A stretch of 64,000 nucleotides of DNA from Terriglobus aquaticus (GCF_025685415.1 NZ_JAGSYB010000001.1:2976001-3040000), one strand, 5' to 3'. Shown: positions 45,955 through 55,706, counted from the stretch's first letter. Numbers and translations: made by a program. Notes: generated from the letters alone by a model not told the origin.

Positions 45955-46531
45955 AAGTTACTCCAGGATCTGTTCGGCCTGTCGCTGTCCGTGCCGGGCT
46001 GTCGACATCCGAAGGTTGGGGACCGTCTCCGTGGCGAAGGCTCTCTGTTGGCCTTTGCGGGTTGCCCGGGTACGTATCCGGTGACTGCATGGGCGGCTCC
46101 GGTCGGGCTTGTGAGGCGGCTGCCTCCCTGTCCCGATCTCTCTCGCCACCCCGGTCTGCGGTGAAGAAGTTTGCTGACAGTATCGAAGTGTGCCGGGCCC
46201 TGTCAACGGGGTTGCCCACAGCTTTCCACTGGACGGCAACTCTCACGATATGAACAGGTTGCACAACATGAATGGTGCCCCAAGTCACACCTGCTAGGCC
46301 GCCGTATTTTCGCTTTATCTTCGCTACCAGAACAAGTTACAGGTCCGGGGTCAAGTGGTGATTCAGCTCCCTGATTTTTTCTGCAATCCGTTCCACTGCT
46401 CCAAGCGCGGTGCACATTGGCCTCTGTGCGCCATGCCGCAGCTCTTTTCACCCCCGGAGGCGTTGCGGCGCCTCTGTCGTCTAATCTGCTGAAAGGGTCG
46501 GACCTCGGCCGCGGAGACTGTTGCGCTGGGT
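45955..46531. other. 577-bp region without supported genes; head of phage cassette
   Basis: Several open frames exist but none has a good SD, family resemblance or a natural composition. I see a likely minus-strand promoter (46179-46206) and its leader running to 45954. A 93-codon minus frame ending at 45958 could be a leader peptide, but is not supported. No tRNA or att-like duplication was recognised. Confidence 0.5.
46179..46206 (-). promoter_or_regulatory. putative sigma-70 promoter of the phage cassette
   Basis: On the minus strand, a perfect TTGACA (46201-46206) is 16 bp from GATACT (46179-46184). Transcription would begin near 46172 and reach the zinc-ribbon gene after about 220 nt. 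Confidence 0.5.
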
Positions 46532-48436
46532 TTGGCTTTGGAAATTCGACCGGACGGGCGGCGGGAAGCCGCGAAACCCGCCCGCGACAGCTCGGCTGCA
46601 TCGCGCCGGCCGGGCGCACTGCTGGGCCCTCTGCGCCGATGGGCAGGCGCGCTGGCCCTCGCCTGCGTAGGAACGCTGCTTACCCCCGGTGACGCCCATG
46701 CCCGGCCCGCTACCCGGCCCACGGCCCAGCACCCCGCCACCAATCGCTCTGCGAAGTCCCACGCCCATGCCAACGAAGCTGTCGCAACGCGCAGCCGCAC
46801 CGTTTCGCGCACCTCCGCGCAGACCCGCGCCGGAGGAAGACTTGCACGCCCGACCGGCCGCGCGGCTGCGAGTGCATCACTGCGCGGCGGCACACGTCGC
46901 GCTGCGCAGGGTCTCTCCAATGCGTACCAGGCACCCGCGCGCGACGGCACCTACCGCAACGGCGGCGTCGTGCTATCCCCGGCTCCCAGCCGCCCGGCGG
47001 CACCGGGGGACAGCGCCAGCGAAGAGACTGTGGTGGAGCCCGACACCACGGCCAGCACCCTGCCGCCGGTGCAGCAGATTCTGGCCCGCGGATCGTCGGC
47101 CCTGCAGTACCCGGCGGCCCTGCGTGGCTTCTTCCAGCAACTGCGGAGCCGCGAAGACGAGCCCGGCAACGGCACCGTCCGCGTGATGCAGTGGGGCGAC
47201 TCCCACACCGCGGCCGACATGTTCACCGGCGAGCTGCGCGCCCGCATGCAAGCCCGCTTTGGCGACGGCGGCGTCGGCTTCACCTATGCCGGCCACCCCT
47301 TCGCGGGGTATCGCATCCTGGGCTCGGGCCGCAATCAGAGCGGCGGCTGGCGCACGCTCGGCACCCACTTCACCGACCTGGGTGATCGCCTGCTGGGCCT
47401 GGGCGGCGTTGCCATTGAGGGCTATCGCGCCGGCGAGACCGCCACCCTGGACGCGCCCTGCCTGACCTTCACGCTGCAGTACCTGCGGCAGCCCGGCGGC
47501 GGCGGTCTGCAGGTGAGCGACAACGGCCAGACCGTAGCAAACCTGAGCACCGCCGACGCCAACGCCGCTCCCGTGCAGTCCGGAAACGGCAACGCTCTGC
47601 CGCCTGACGCGAGCACGCCCGACGCGGACGCGGCCATCGATAATCCGAGCGCCGTACCCGACGACGCCGCGCAGGACACCGCCGCGCCCACCGGCACCGG
47701 CAACGCCACCGCTGGCTCCGGAGGCATCTTCCATTACAACTGCCAGGCCGGATCGCACCACTTCACCTTTACGACGGGTGGCGGCGGTCCCGTCCGCCTG
47801 CTGGGAAGCGTTGCCCTGCAGCCCGGCATCACCTGGGAGGCGATGGGCATCAACGGCGCCGAAGCCCCGCTGATTCTGCGCTGGAACCAGCCGCTGTTCC
47901 AGGGCTACCTGGCCGGCGCGAACCCCGCGCTCATCGTGCTCGCCTACGGCACCAACGAGGCCGCCGCGCGCTGGACCGGCGAGGACTACCGCCAGACCTT
48001 CACGCGCCTCATCCAGATGCTGCACACCACGTCGCCGTCGTCGTCAATTCTGGTGCTGGGGCCGGGCGACCGCTCCATCGGCTCCACGTACTACACGACT
48101 ACGTACAGCAAGGTGGGCCGTGGTCGCCGCGCCCGTCGCGTTGCCCATCGCGTTGCGCACCGCGTCTACACGCCGTACCGCGGAACGGACCGCATCCTGA
48201 ATGCGCAGCGCAGCGTTTGCTCCACCACAGGCCTGTGCGCGTTCTGGGACTGGCGCGCGCGGCAAGGCGGCTTCGGCAGCATGAACCGCTGGGTCGGCGC
48301 CGGGTACGCCCAACCCGACCACACGCACCTGACCGGCACCGGCTATCGCGCCCTGGCCGACGCGCTCACCGCGGATCTGCTGAGCGCCTACAGCGCCTTT
48401 GGCGCCGACCGTAACGGCAGCCCCACTCTCCCGTAA
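46532..48436 (+). CDS. secreted SGNH/GDSL-type hydrolase
   Basis: A 634-residue protein. An Arg-rich N-terminus is followed by a membrane/signal segment (WAGALALACVGTLLTPGDAHA, residues about 37-57), then a long low-complexity Ala/Arg/Thr linker. The catalytic domain starts at VRVMQWGDSHTAADM (Ser224 in GDS). It has a beta-sandwich insertion, the block YGTNEAA, and the C-terminal Asp-His in QPDHTHLTGTGY. It probably acts on cell-wall or exopolysaccharide esters. The start is uncertain: TTG 46532 is given, and no strong SD was found. Ends before a hairpin shared with the convergent gene. Confidence 0.82.
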   Translation: MALEIRPDGRREAAKPARDSSAASRRPGALLGPLRRWAGALALACVGTLLTPGDAHARPATRPTAQHPATNRSAKSHAHANEAVATRSRTVSRTSAQTRAGGRLARPTGRAAASASLRGGTRRAAQGLSNAYQAPARDGTYRNGGVVLSPAPSRPAAPGDSASEETVVEPDTTASTLPPVQQILARGSSALQYPAALRGFFQQLRSREDEPGNGTVRVMQWGDSHTAADMFTGELRARMQARFGDGGVGFTYAGHPFAGYRILGSGRNQSGGWRTLGTHFTDLGDRLLGLGGVAIEGYRAGETATLDAPCLTFTLQYLRQPGGGGLQVSDNGQTVANLSTADANAAPVQSGNGNALPPDASTPDADAAIDNPSAVPDDAAQDTAAPTGTGNATAGSGGIFHYNCQAGSHHFTFTTGGGGPVRLLGSVALQPGITWEAMGINGAEAPLILRWNQPLFQGYLAGANPALIVLAYGTNEAAARWTGEDYRQTFTRLIQMLHTTSPSSSILVLGPGDRSIGSTYYTTTYSKVGRGRRARRVAHRVAHRVYTPYRGTDRILNAQRSVCSTTGLCAFWDWRARQGGFGSMNRWVGAGYAQPDHTHLTGTGYRALADALTADLLSAYSAFGADRNGSPTLP

Positions 48437-48458
48437 CCACGTTAGCCCGAAGACGAAA

Positions 48459-48484
48459 CATGCCTGCCGCGTTCGGCAGGCATG
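48459..48484. terminator. bidirectional terminator hairpin
   Basis: Perfect 11-bp stem CATGCCTGCCG / CGGCAGGCATG with a CGTT loop, between the convergent SGNH and dienelactone hydrolase genes. T-runs are poor on both sides. Confidence 0.65.
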
Positions 48485-48507
48485 GCTTCTGCTACCCGGT
48501 TCCGCTG

Positions 48508-49449
48508 CTACATCCCCGCGGCAGTGTCATGGCACCGGCTGATGGATGCCTCAGCGACCGCGCTGCCTTTGCCCTTCAAGCCGGGCTGGGTCAGCTTGCC
48601 GTGGCTGGTAGTGTGGGCCCGGCTGTGCTCATGCGCGCGAAGCTGCAGCAGGAGCCGCGCGAACCCCTGCGCAAAGGCCTGCTGGTCGGCAGGCTTCGCG
48701 TCTGGCGCCTGGCCCGCGCGCATAAAGCCGTGACCGGCGTCAGGGTACGTGACCGGTTCGTAGAACTTATTCGCGGCCTTCATGTCGGCCACCGTTTGCG
48801 GGATGGTCGCGTCGATGCGGTTGTCGTTGCCACCGTAGAAGCCGTAGACGGGCGCGCTGATCGCGACCATGTCGGCGGCCGGTGGCGGCGGGCCGTAGAA
48901 CACGAACGCCGCGGCCAGATCTTTGCGGTGCGTCGCAAACGCGAAGCTCTTGCCTCCGCCCCAGCAGAAGCCGGCCACGAACAGCTTGCCATCCGCAGAG
49001 GGCAGCGACTTGCCGTAGTCGGACACCGCGTCCAGATCCGTCACGACTTCAGCGGCATCCAGCTTCATCACGGCCTGAACCACGTTGTCCTGTCCGCCCA
49101 TGGCGTCGGTGCCGCCACCGTCCGCGCCTTTGCCGCTCAGCAGGTCGGGAGCGACCACGATGAAGCCCTCGGCTGCAAGCTCATCCGCCTGCAACTTCAT
49201 CCAGTTCGACAGGCCGAAGATCTCGTGAATCAGCACGACAACCGGAGCCTTGGTGCTGCGCTCGGGATAGATCACCAGCGTATTCAGCGTGCGGCCGCCG
49301 GCTTTCACCGGAACGTATTCGCGGTGGCGGGTACTCTGTTCCAGCTTGGCCTTGGCCCAGTCCTGCGAATTGTCGTGCGGCATTTGGGCGCGAAGAAACG
49401 GCACGGCGGCAATGGTCGCAATTAGCAGAAGAAGGGCGCGGCGGGTCAT
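48508..49449 (-). CDS. dienelactone hydrolase family protein, exported
   Basis: A 313-residue alpha/beta hydrolase with a signal peptide (ALLLLIATIAAVPFLRAQ). The family marks are VVVLIHEIFGLSNWMK, the nucleophile Cys in VAGFCWGGGKS, and the His in YPDAGHGFMR. The Cys nucleophile fits dienelactone hydrolase. The 40-residue C-terminal tail (GKLTQPGLKGKGSAV) is unusual. ATG 49449 was chosen because the signal peptide begins there. Its substrate in the periplasm is unknown. Confidence 0.88.
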   Translation of the reverse strand: MTRRALLLLIATIAAVPFLRAQMPHDNSQDWAKAKLEQSTRHREYVPVKAGGRTLNTLVIYPERSTKAPVVVLIHEIFGLSNWMKLQADELAAEGFIVVAPDLLSGKGADGGGTDAMGGQDNVVQAVMKLDAAEVVTDLDAVSDYGKSLPSADGKLFVAGFCWGGGKSFAFATHRKDLAAAFVFYGPPPPAADMVAISAPVYGFYGGNDNRIDATIPQTVADMKAANKFYEPVTYPDAGHGFMRAGQAPDAKPADQQAFAQGFARLLLQLRAHEHSRAHTTSHGKLTQPGLKGKGSAVAEASISRCHDTAAGM

Positions 49450-49628
49450 GGTGCGGAGTGTACCGCAAGGTCCGCGCACCCGACCGGCGCGCAGGCTGCC
49501 TTTGTGGCGAGAATTCCGTGCCGTGGACAGCCCTAGCTGTTCCTGACCGCGCCACGGATCTGCCACTGCTGGCGCTCTGTCAGATTCGTACTGATGATCG
49601 CGAAACTCCGTACTAATAATTGGCGTCT

Positions 49629-50327
49629 ATGGTCAGCCGCCGCAGCGTCCTACGTCTTATGAGTATCGGTGTGGTTCTGTCGTCCCTCTTGGTCGCCTTC
49701 AGCTTGGCCGGAGGCTTGTTCCCGGTCCGATCGCAAACCGGAGGGGTACCACCCCAGCATCCGACCAGCACACCGTATACCGGCTCCACGGACATCTTTG
49801 AGTACCCGGACCGGGCACGAAAGCTGCAGATCGACCGCGTCATGAACATCCTGCAACTGGGGCCAGGCAAGACCGTGGCTGACCTGGGAGCGGGCGGGGG
49901 CTGGTTTTCCATGCTGGCAGCTCGGCGCGTGGCACCAAACGGGATGGTGTTTGCCGAGGACATCAACCCCACGTTTGTCTCGGGCATTACACAGAGGGCT
50001 ATGCGCGAGGGTCTGCGCAACGTAAAACCTGTGTTGGGGACGCCCACCGATCCCCGTCTGCCCGATCACTCCGTGGATGCGGTTCTGATGCTGAAGGTGT
50101 ACCACGAGATCGCCGACACTGCGGCTCTGCTGGGCAATCTGAAGCCCGCCCTCAAACCGGGTGCCCGGGTCGGCATTATCGACCGTAACGGCAACGGAGC
50201 CGACCACGGCCTGAAGCAATCCGTGGTGGAAGCGGAGATGCACGCGGCAGGGTACCGCGAGATAGAGCACTACACCTTCACCAAAGCCGACGGGCAGGAC
50301 TACTTCCTTGTCTTTGTAGTCAACTAA
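49629..50327 (+). CDS. class I SAM-dependent methyltransferase with N-terminal membrane anchor
   Basis: A 232-residue protein. The SAM-binding motif is KTVADLGAGGGWFSMLAARR, followed by VFAEDINPTFV and VDAVLMLKVYHEIADT. A hydrophobic N-terminus (LMSIGVVLSSLLVAFSLAGG) looks like a signal peptide or anchor. SAM is not expected in the periplasm, so it may instead be an anchored cytoplasmic enzyme. ATG 49629 is preferred to TTG 49620 but lacks a strong SD. Substrate unknown. Confidence 0.82.
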   Translation: MVSRRSVLRLMSIGVVLSSLLVAFSLAGGLFPVRSQTGGVPPQHPTSTPYTGSTDIFEYPDRARKLQIDRVMNILQLGPGKTVADLGAGGGWFSMLAARRVAPNGMVFAEDINPTFVSGITQRAMREGLRNVKPVLGTPTDPRLPDHSVDAVLMLKVYHEIADTAALLGNLKPALKPGARVGIIDRNGNGADHGLKQSVVEAEMHAAGYREIEHYTFTKADGQDYFLVFVVN

Positions 50328-50497
50328 CTACGTAGCGCATCGGCTTTATCCGACAGACCCATTTTGATACTGGCCAGTAAGCGCCAATTCATCTGACAGA
50401 TACGTCATTTGTTCCAAACCGTGTAGAAATTTCCCTACTTGAGATTTCGTTTGTCGCCAGCTACAGTCAGCTCGGTCCTCGACGTACAAACTAAGTA

Positions 50498-51208
50498 GTG
50501 GAGACTCCCCCCTTGCCTTCTCTTGCACGCACTTCCAAGCGCTCAAACTGCCTTGATCGTAAGTTAGCCGTATACACCCTGGCCGCCACGGCGGTTGCCG
50601 CCGTTCCGCAGATGATGCATGCAGAAAGCATCACCTATGTTCCGGGAGTCAACCAGACCGTAACCTACACCAGCGATCCGGCTACCGGGCAGCACAGCAC
50701 TCCCGATGTCATCCTGACCCTCCCGGGCACCAATCAGTCGATCGACTTCGCCGCGAGCGGCATCGGCAACACCGCGGCCGTAGCGACCGGCACAGAACTG
50801 TTGCAGGATACGGATCTCGATCCGGCCGCGCTTGCAGCCGGCGCCCTGATCGACCCGACCGCCACCGCCAGCTTTGGGACGAGCGGCAAACTCTCCTCCA
50901 CCACCGCCGGTAAAGGGAACTTTCCGCTGAATGGTGAGGCGTATCTCGGCTTCTACTTCACCGAGGCGGACGGGCTGCACGCCGGCTGGGCAGACCTGAC
51001 CACCACGGGTTACAGCGATGCGAGCGGTGCTGTGGGCTACTCCCTCACCCTGAACTCCTATGCATACGAGAACGACCCCAATACGTCCATCCTGGCCGGC
51101 CAGACCGTGGCCACGCCGGAGCCGACCAGCCTGAGCCTGATCGCGATGGGTGCGGCGGGCGTGGCAGAGCTTCGCCGTCGTCGCCGCAAGTATGCCGAAG
51201 CCGCATAA
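50498..51208 (+). CDS. PEP-CTERM sorting domain protein
   Basis: A 236-residue exported beta-rich protein. The N-terminal signal is LAVYTLAATAVAAVPQMMHA. The C-terminus carries a PEP-CTERM tripartite signal: ATPEPTSLSLIAMGAAGVA, then an Arg-rich end. Exosortase/PEP-CTERM systems sort such proteins to the cell surface, often with exopolysaccharide. No exosortase gene was found here. The start may be GTG 50498 or TTG 50513, the latter with GGAG 9 nt upstream. The 3' end overlaps the next gene by 17 bp. Confidence 0.85.
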   Translation: METPPLPSLARTSKRSNCLDRKLAVYTLAATAVAAVPQMMHAESITYVPGVNQTVTYTSDPATGQHSTPDVILTLPGTNQSIDFAASGIGNTAAVATGTELLQDTDLDPAALAAGALIDPTATASFGTSGKLSSTTAGKGNFPLNGEAYLGFYFTEADGLHAGWADLTTTGYSDASGAVGYSLTLNSYAYENDPNTSILAGQTVATPEPTSLSLIAMGAAGVAELRRRRRKYAEAA

Positions 51209-53057
51209 CGTCCTTCTGGTCGGTTGGGACGGAGCGGATTGGAAACGGGTGCAGCCACTGCTGGAAAGCGGTGCGCTGCCCAACCTGGCAAGGCTGGTGG
51301 AGCGGGGAGTGATGGGCGATGTCGCCCCGCTGACTCCCCTGGTCCCACCCATGCTTTGGACCAGCATCTCTACGGGCGTCACACCGGACCGGCACGGCGT
51401 GCTGGACGGCGTGGAAGACGACCCGCAAACCGGCGGTGTGCGGCCAGTGACGCGACAGTCGCTGGCCGCGCCGCACGTTTGGGACCTGCTGGCAGCCACC
51501 GGCGTGCCCTGCCGAGCAGTGGGTTGGCCGGCGACGCATCCCGCTGCGGCACCTGCCCGTAACAGTCCGGGTGCAACTGACTTCCTCTGCGTTTCGGACC
51601 GCTTTGCCGCCGGGACCTCGGACTCGGTCTGGCCGCGTGAGCTCGAGCCCGAGATTGCCGACCTGCGCTTCAGCGCAGACGAGTGGACCGGCGCCGATCT
51701 GCAACTGTTTGTCCCGGAGCTGGGCAAGATCGATCAGGACAAGGATCGCCGGCTGGCAAAGCTGGCAATCGCCCTGGCCGAAACGGCGACCCACCATGCC
51801 GCCGCGACCGCCCTGCTGGAGCGCAGCAACGCCGGCCTGACCGCGGTTTGGTACGGCGCTGCAGCGCGGATCACCGAACTTTTTCCGGAGACAAGCGGGC
51901 CTCTCCCCGCAGAAGACGCGGTCTACGCAGAGGCCGTGAACGGGGCGTATCGCTTTCTGGACCTCTTGCTGGGCCGCCTAGTGGAACTGGCCGGACCCGA
52001 GGCACTGGTCCTGGTCGTGTCAGACAGGGCAGCGGGCGAACCGGAGTTTCACCCCGAAACCGGCACGGGATCGCAGGGCATTCTGTGCGCCGGCGGTCCC
52101 GGGATCACCGCGGAAGAACTTCTGTTCGAGCCGGGCGTTCTGGACATTGCGCCGACACTGCTGGCGATCTTCGGCTTCCAGGCGCCCTCCGGCATGCCCG
52201 GCTATGTCATCGAGGAACTCTGCCCGGAGGCACCGACTCGAGAGCTTCCCGGAACCGGGAGGATAGGCAGAGAAAGCGCTGGCCCGGTCGACGGCCACGA
52301 GGACGAGAGCACAGACGCCAGCATTGATCTCGCGGAACTGCGGCAGGCCGGATACCAGGACACCGTGGCGGCGCAGCGGCGTCCGGAGGCCATCGAAGCC
52401 TGGGTTCGGCGCACACTGAACCTCGCCCGCGTGCTGTGGTCGCAGGGCCGCACACCGGAAGCCGTACCGCTGTTGGAGGCTGTAGTCCCCACCGTGGCGA
52501 GCAACCCCGCCCTGAGCAGATACGCGGACGCGCCGCTCTACCTCGCGACGGCCTATCTGGAAACGGGGCGCTCCGCAGATGCGCGCCGGCTGGCAAACGA
52601 CCTGCTGCAGGCCGATCCGCAATCTCCGCTGGCATCTCTGGCCGCTGCCCACCTGGCCATGGCCGATGGAAACGCCCGCGGCGCCGAGCAGATCCTGCGC
52701 AAGGAAGCGCTCGAGAACCAGAGACCCGCGGCTGCAGTTTCCCCGACGACGCATGTGGCGCTGGGCAACGCCTGGCTGCGTACGGAGCAGTGGCGGGAGG
52801 CAGCGGAGGCGTTCCGATCGGCGCTCGCGGCGGATCGGCGCATGCTGGGCGCGTCGAGCGGGCTGGCCATTGCGCTGTTCCGGCAAGCGAAGTTTGAAGA
52901 AGCCGCGGAAGCCGCGCTTGACGCCATCCGCTTGCAGCCTCACCAGCCGGCGATGCATGACCTGCTGGGCCGGTCGATGCACGCTCTCGGACGGCATGAC
53001 GACGCTGCCGCCGCGTTTGCCATGCGCGACAGCATGCAGCCGGTCGGCTCCGCGTGA
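51192..53057 (+). CDS. alkaline-phosphatase-superfamily phosphodiesterase fused to TPR repeats
   Basis: A 621-residue protein. The N-terminal half is an AP/nucleotide pyrophosphatase-type phosphodiesterase: VLLVGWDGADWKRVQPLL, then PPMLWTSISTGVTPDRHGVL with the likely metal-binding Asp and nucleophilic Thr, and FHPETGTGSQGI. The second half (about 395-615) contains TPR repeats such as APLYLATAYLETGRSADARR and AEAFRSALAADRR. No signal peptide. It starts inside the PEP-CTERM gene and ends in a GTGA overlap with the GNAT gene, so the three are one operon. Possible role in lipid or glycan phosphoester turnover. Confidence 0.85.
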   Translation: MPKPHNVLLVGWDGADWKRVQPLLESGALPNLARLVERGVMGDVAPLTPLVPPMLWTSISTGVTPDRHGVLDGVEDDPQTGGVRPVTRQSLAAPHVWDLLAATGVPCRAVGWPATHPAAAPARNSPGATDFLCVSDRFAAGTSDSVWPRELEPEIADLRFSADEWTGADLQLFVPELGKIDQDKDRRLAKLAIALAETATHHAAATALLERSNAGLTAVWYGAAARITELFPETSGPLPAEDAVYAEAVNGAYRFLDLLLGRLVELAGPEALVLVVSDRAAGEPEFHPETGTGSQGILCAGGPGITAEELLFEPGVLDIAPTLLAIFGFQAPSGMPGYVIEELCPEAPTRELPGTGRIGRESAGPVDGHEDESTDASIDLAELRQAGYQDTVAAQRRPEAIEAWVRRTLNLARVLWSQGRTPEAVPLLEAVVPTVASNPALSRYADAPLYLATAYLETGRSADARRLANDLLQADPQSPLASLAAAHLAMADGNARGAEQILRKEALENQRPAAAVSPTTHVALGNAWLRTEQWREAAEAFRSALAADRRMLGASSGLAIALFRQAKFEEAAEAALDAIRLQPHQPAMHDLLGRSMHALGRHDDAAAAFAMRDSMQPVGSA

Positions 53058-53959
53058 GCGGTCCGGTTGACGCGACCGCCGGTGCGCCCGTCCGCTTGCG
53101 GCCACCGCGGCCGGCCGAGTGGCCGGCCTGCCGCATGCTGCTGCCGGAGACATTCGCCGACGTGGAAGGACGAGAGTACCGCCTGTGCCTGCGCGACGAG
53201 TCGCCGCGCCTGGTGGGGGCGGTCTCGTTTCGTCGCTCCGGCACCGCGCTGACCGGGCTGCGTCTGCATCTGGTGCCCGCGATGCGTCGCCAGGGGCTGG
53301 GCCGGCAAATCGTGCAGGCGCTGCGATCCGACGGTGCGACCACCCTCACCGGCCTGATCGATGTACGGCAGGAACCCGCGGCAGCAAGCTTCTGCGAGGC
53401 GGTGGGGTTTCAACGGACCGACGGGCTGACCACCGTAGAGGCCGATCTGACAGTTTTCCGCGAGTACCTGCGCGGGCTGATGCAGCGCGGATCGCTGCCG
53501 GACGGCCTCTGTACCGTGCCTCTGCGCGAGGCTTCGCTGCGGGACGTGGCACGGCTGCACGCGCAACATATCGCGCACGGCAGCGCGCTGAACCCCTGGC
53601 GGGCGCAGTTTGCCGAGATGCCGGGCCTGGGCGACTCGCCCGTAGCCTTGCTGCACGGCAGGGTGGTGGGCATGCTGCTGTGGGAGCCCGAAGGAGATCT
53701 GGGCGTCGTGCGGTCGCTGGTCGGCGAGGCGGGTGCGGTCACTCGCTGGGTCAACCTGTTGCTGCTGTCCACCACGGCGGATCTGATCCTTGCCGGTGGC
53801 ATGCAGCGGGTGCGCTTCGACTTTGTGGACAGCAATCGCAACACGCGCAAGCTGGCGCAGCGCCTGAATGCGGTGGTGGTGCGGGAGCTCGCCGAGTACA
53901 CCTTGCGCGACAATTCCTCGCCGGTCAACGAAGCCGGAGCGAAGGCACCGCTGCGGTAG
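53054..53959 (+). CDS. tandem GNAT-family N-acetyltransferase
   Basis: A 301-residue protein with an N-terminal GNAT fold. The acetyl-CoA loop is LVPAMRRQGLGRQIVQALRS and the end is CEAVGFQRTDG. The second half (SLRDVARLHAQHIAHGSALN, VALLHGRVVGMLLWEPEG and VRFDFVDSNRNTRKLAQRL) looks like another, degenerate GNAT fold. The start GTG 53054 overlaps the previous stop (GTGA). It presumably acylates an amine or sugar in the same pathway as the neighbouring genes. Confidence 0.82.
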   Translation: MSGPVDATAGAPVRLRPPRPAEWPACRMLLPETFADVEGREYRLCLRDESPRLVGAVSFRRSGTALTGLRLHLVPAMRRQGLGRQIVQALRSDGATTLTGLIDVRQEPAAASFCEAVGFQRTDGLTTVEADLTVFREYLRGLMQRGSLPDGLCTVPLREASLRDVARLHAQHIAHGSALNPWRAQFAEMPGLGDSPVALLHGRVVGMLLWEPEGDLGVVRSLVGEAGAVTRWVNLLLLSTTADLILAGGMQRVRFDFVDSNRNTRKLAQRLNAVVVRELAEYTLRDNSSPVNEAGAKAPLR

Positions 53960-54200
53960 AAGCCGCGACTACTCGCATCCAGTCGTGCCAACGCAAGTAG
54001 GTGGCGCCTGCGGCGACGTGGTGCTGCTCATCGGTCGTGAAGCTGTCAAAGCTGGTGGCCCTAGCGCATGCAGCAAGGCGAGCGCGAGCAAACGACCCGT
54101 TGCGGAGTCAAACGCAGGCTGCGGGGTTGCAACATAGCTTCGCGTGCGAGAACATCCCGGACTGTTCCTGCGTATGGTGTTTGTGGAAAGAGGGATTTGC

Positions 54201-55706
54201 TTGGAACAGGCAGAGAAGAGGCAGGCAACGTGGTGGCTGTTGAGCTTGGCAGCAGCGTTGCTGGTCGTGCATGTCTTGATCGGGAATCGGTATGGCTACC
54301 ACCGCGATGAACTGCAGTTCCTGGAGGACGCGCGGCACCTCGACTGGGGGTACGTCCCCTTTCCGCCGCTGACCTCCTGGCTGGGGCGGGCTTCGATCGC
54401 CGTGTTTGGCTTGTTCGGAGTGCGGCCCGAAGCGGGGCCGCTCGGCTTGCGTCTCCCGGCCATGCTGATCACCTCACTCATGCTGCTGATTGCAGGCTGG
54501 ATTGCACGAGCGCTGGGTGGAGGGCGCTTTGCGCAGGTGTTTGCGGCGCTACTCATGCTGCCCATCGAACTGGCCATGGGCCAGTGGCTGATGTACACGG
54601 TCACGGACGGCCTCGCCTGGGCACTGGTCGCACTTTGCATTGCAAAGCTGCTCCAGACGCGCGATGCACGCTGGTGGATCGGCGTGGGTGCGGCGCTCGG
54701 CATCGGCATTCTGTCGAAGTACTCGATCAGCTTTCTTCTGGCGTCGCTCCTGATCGGGCTGGTGGTGTTGCCAGCGGAGAGGGTGTGGCTGCGATCCAAG
54801 TGGTTTTGGGCCGGCGCCGCCGTGGCTCTGCTGATCGCCGCGCCAAACCTGCTGTGGGAGTGGCGCCACAGCTGGGTGACGCTGCACATGCTGCAGCACA
54901 TTCACGCGCGCGATGTGCGGATCGGCCGGGCAAACGGCTACTGGACCGACCAGTTGAAGTACATGGCGCTGGCACTGCCCTTTGCGGTCGCGGGTGTTGT
55001 GTGGCTGGCACGCAGCGCGCGGTTTCGGCTGCTGCTGTTCCTGTATGCGGGGCCGTTGGTGCTGTTTGCGCTGGCAAAGGGCCGCGGCTACTATGCCATC
55101 CCCGGATACATTGGCGTGTACGCCGCGGGGGCGGTGGCCTTTGCGCAATGGACCGGCCGCTTGCGCTCGCGATTGCAGTCCACGTGGCGCGGAGTCGCCG
55201 TTGCATCCACGGCTCTTGGCCTAGTCGCGGTGACCCTGATGATGGTGGCCGTGGCGCCACAGGGATCGCGGCTGCTGCACTTTCAACTGCGCACCAGCAG
55301 CGATGTGCGCGACCAGTTCGGATGGCGGGAGATGGCCGCGGCGGTCGCGGCGGCGCGCGACACCCTGCCGCCGGAAGAGCGGGCGCGCGCCGGTGTCGCG
55401 GTGGACAACTACGGCGAAGCGGGAGCGATCGCGCTCTACGGCCCCGGTTACGGCCTACCCTATCCGATCAGCAGCGCCAACGACTTTTACTACCGCGGGT
55501 ACGGCAGCGCGCCAGATATTTTGGTGACGCTCGGCATCGGGCGCAAGGACCGGCAGCGCCTGTTCGATCGGTGCGAAATGCGCGGGCAGTTCGTGAAGCC
55601 GAATTCGGTCGGCAACGACGATGAGGAAGGTCAACCCATCTACGTCTGCTGGGGCATGAGAACGCCCTGGGACGTGCTGTGGCGGACCGAGCAAAGCTTC
55701 GGATAG
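54201..55706 (+). CDS. glycosyltransferase family 39-like membrane protein
   Basis: A 501-residue polytopic protein of the ArnT/GT39 (GT-C) type, using polyprenyl-phosphate sugars at the outer face of the membrane. The key first loop YHRDELQFLEDARHLDWGYV has the acidic catalytic pair, followed by PPLTSWLGRASIA. About ten hydrophobic helices follow, then a soluble C-terminal domain. I chose TTG 54201 because AGAGGG lies 6 nt upstream; ATG 54174 and GTG 54144 are other options. Acceptor unknown. Confidence 0.85.
   Translation: MEQAEKRQATWWLLSLAAALLVVHVLIGNRYGYHRDELQFLEDARHLDWGYVPFPPLTSWLGRASIAVFGLFGVRPEAGPLGLRLPAMLITSLMLLIAGWIARALGGGRFAQVFAALLMLPIELAMGQWLMYTVTDGLAWALVALCIAKLLQTRDARWWIGVGAALGIGILSKYSISFLLASLLIGLVVLPAERVWLRSKWFWAGAAVALLIAAPNLLWEWRHSWVTLHMLQHIHARDVRIGRANGYWTDQLKYMALALPFAVAGVVWLARSARFRLLLFLYAGPLVLFALAKGRGYYAIPGYIGVYAAGAVAFAQWTGRLRSRLQSTWRGVAVASTALGLVAVTLMMVAVAPQGSRLLHFQLRTSSDVRDQFGWREMAAAVAAARDTLPPEERARAGVAVDNYGEAGAIALYGPGYGLPYPISSANDFYYRGYGSAPDILVTLGIGRKDRQRLFDRCEMRGQFVKPNSVGNDDEEGQPIYVCWGMRTPWDVLWRTEQSFG

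Noticed and set aside
45575-46288. 237-codon minus-strand frame at the head of the phage cassette
   Set aside because: Overlaps the zinc-ribbon gene in another frame; Pro/Arg-rich, no SD, no motif.
45955-46531. tRNA gene or att site bounding the phage cassette
   Set aside because: No tRNA-like cloverleaf or long direct repeat shared with the 27,050 end was recognised.
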